From CAYXXN01 sp964469055 (lineage in GTDB: Bacteria > Acidobacteriota > Thermoanaerobaculia > Multivoradales > JAHEKO01), in assembly GCA_964469055.1 (NCBI GenBank), contig CAYXXN010000153.1, positions 1-5,102 on the forward strand: a stretch of 5,102 nucleotides of DNA. Reading direction: 5' to 3'. Below the pieces are notes generated by a model. It searched no databases, was not told the origin of the DNA, and saw only the letters and a program-made list of their open reading frames with translations. How positions within the stretch are numbered: position 1 is the stretch's first letter; every line of letters starts with the position of its first letter. Positions 4,692-5,102 of this stretch are shown one piece after another. Made by a program: the position numbers and the translations under genes.

Positions 4692-5102
4692 ATGAAGCCC
4701 CACGAGCGCATCCGCAACTTCTCGATCATCGCCCACATCGACCACGGCAAGTCGACGCTCTCTGACCGCATCCTCGAGCTGACCGGTGCCGTCGAGGCGC
4801 GCGACATGCGCGAGCAGTACCTCGACTCGATGGAGCTCGAGCGCGAGCGGGGGATCACGATCAAGGCGCAGAACGTGCGCGTCGACTGGAAGGGTCACAC
4901 CTTTCACCTCATCGACACGCCCGGTCATGTCGACTTCGGCTACGAGGTCAGCCGCAGTCTTACCGCGTGCGAAGGGGTTGTCCTGGTGGTCGACGCCGCG
5001 CAGGGCATCGAGGCCCAGACCCTGGCCAATTGCTACTTGGCTCTCGAACACGATCTCGCGATCGTGGCAGCGCATGCAGCGTGCATATCGCCCGTTCCAG
5101 CA
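4692..5102 (+). CDS. lepA: Elongation factor 4 (LepA) GTPase, partial N-terminus
   Basis: LepA/EF-4 is a ribosome-binding translational GTPase linked to initiation/ribosome assembly and back-translocation. Only 137 of about 600 codons are present. Seen: RIRNFSIIAHIDHGKST (6-22, G1/P-loop), LDSMELERERGITIKAQ (44-60, switch I region with the RGIT G2), LIDTPGHVDFGYEVSRSL (73-90, G3), and QGIEAQTLANCYLALEHDLAIV (104-125). This is clearly LepA and not EF-G. From residue 126 (base 5067) the reading AAHAACISPVPA does not resemble the expected segment with the G4 NKID motif, in this or the other forward frames. Codons also turn less GC-biased from about 4955 (AGT, CTT, GTT, AAT, TTG). The ATG at 4692 agrees with family starts, although only a weak GAG precedes it. 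It probably shares a transcript with tsaD. Confidence 0.93.
   Translation, partial: MKPHERIRNFSIIAHIDHGKSTLSDRILELTGAVEARDMREQYLDSMELERERGITIKAQNVRVDWKGHTFHLIDTPGHVDFGYEVSRSLTACEGVVLVVDAAQGIEAQTLANCYLALEHDLAIVAAHAACISPVPA
5067..5102 (+). other. Terminal 36 bases not matching LepA
   Basis: The sequence after GTG 5064-5066 departs abruptly from LepA and contains a near-duplicate GCAGCG (5067 and 5076). It stays open in frame but encodes nothing like PVxNKIDLP. A chimeric or mis-assembled contig end is the likeliest reading; a real rearrangement that interrupts lepA cannot be excluded. Confidence 0.5.

Noticed and set aside
3554..4765. A 403-codon plus-strand frame overlapping tsaD.
   Set aside because: Arginine-rich shadow of tsaD in another frame; TsaD motifs lie only in the 3597-4658 frame.
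3516..5075. A 519-codon minus-strand open frame antisense to tsaD and lepA.
   Set aside because: It mirrors the codon structure of two clear genes on the opposite strand, has no recognisable domain and is rich in charged, Val and Gly residues as expected for an antisense GC-rich frame.

Overview
This window is GC-rich bacterial chromosome, roughly 70% G+C by eye, carrying housekeeping genes plus one toxin-antitoxin module. I see no RNA gene, insertion sequence, CRISPR array, phage gene or clear terminator. No gene-free stretch exceeds 300 bases; the longest is 85 bases (3512-3596). The host is a bacterium: it has bacterial-type TsaD, LepA and a gap-pgk-tpiA cluster. Its lineage cannot be fixed from the sequence. 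High GC and apparently leaderless promoters would fit several groups (Acidobacteriota-like, Deltaproteobacteria-like, Actinobacteria and others), and I do not commit to one.

The genes diverge from the 85-base region at 3512-3596. Leftward on the minus strand run vapB (AbrB/MazE-type antitoxin), vapC (PIN-domain ribonuclease toxin), gap (glyceraldehyde-3-phosphate dehydrogenase), pgk (phosphoglycerate kinase) and tpiA (triosephosphate isomerase, cut by the left window edge). vapB and vapC overlap by 10 bases, vapC and gap are 36 bases apart, gap and pgk 23 bases apart, and pgk and tpiA share an ATGA stop/start. The five genes could therefore form one transcript, with a toxin-antitoxin pair at the head of a three-enzyme glycolytic/gluconeogenic operon. 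Rightward on the plus strand run tsaD (tRNA N6-threonylcarbamoyladenosine synthase subunit) and lepA (EF-4 GTPase, cut by the right edge), 33 bases apart.

Gap, Pgk and TpiA catalyse three neighbouring reactions of central carbon metabolism, linking dihydroxyacetone phosphate to 3-phosphoglycerate. TsaD and LepA both serve translation, in tRNA modification and ribosome function. VapC toxins generally cleave RNA of the translation machinery and VapB generally neutralises VapC and represses its own operon.

The points most worth a second look are these. Both divergent genes have a -10-like hexamer exactly 6 bases before the start codon and no Shine-Dalgarno, which suggests leaderless mRNAs. GGTA/TACC half-sites surround the vapB start and, more loosely, the gap start. 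The last 36 bases stop matching LepA where the G4 NKxD motif should be, probably a contig-edge artefact. TpiA has two unusual residues in its active-site lid, and pgk contains an A8 run that includes a classical slippery heptamer.
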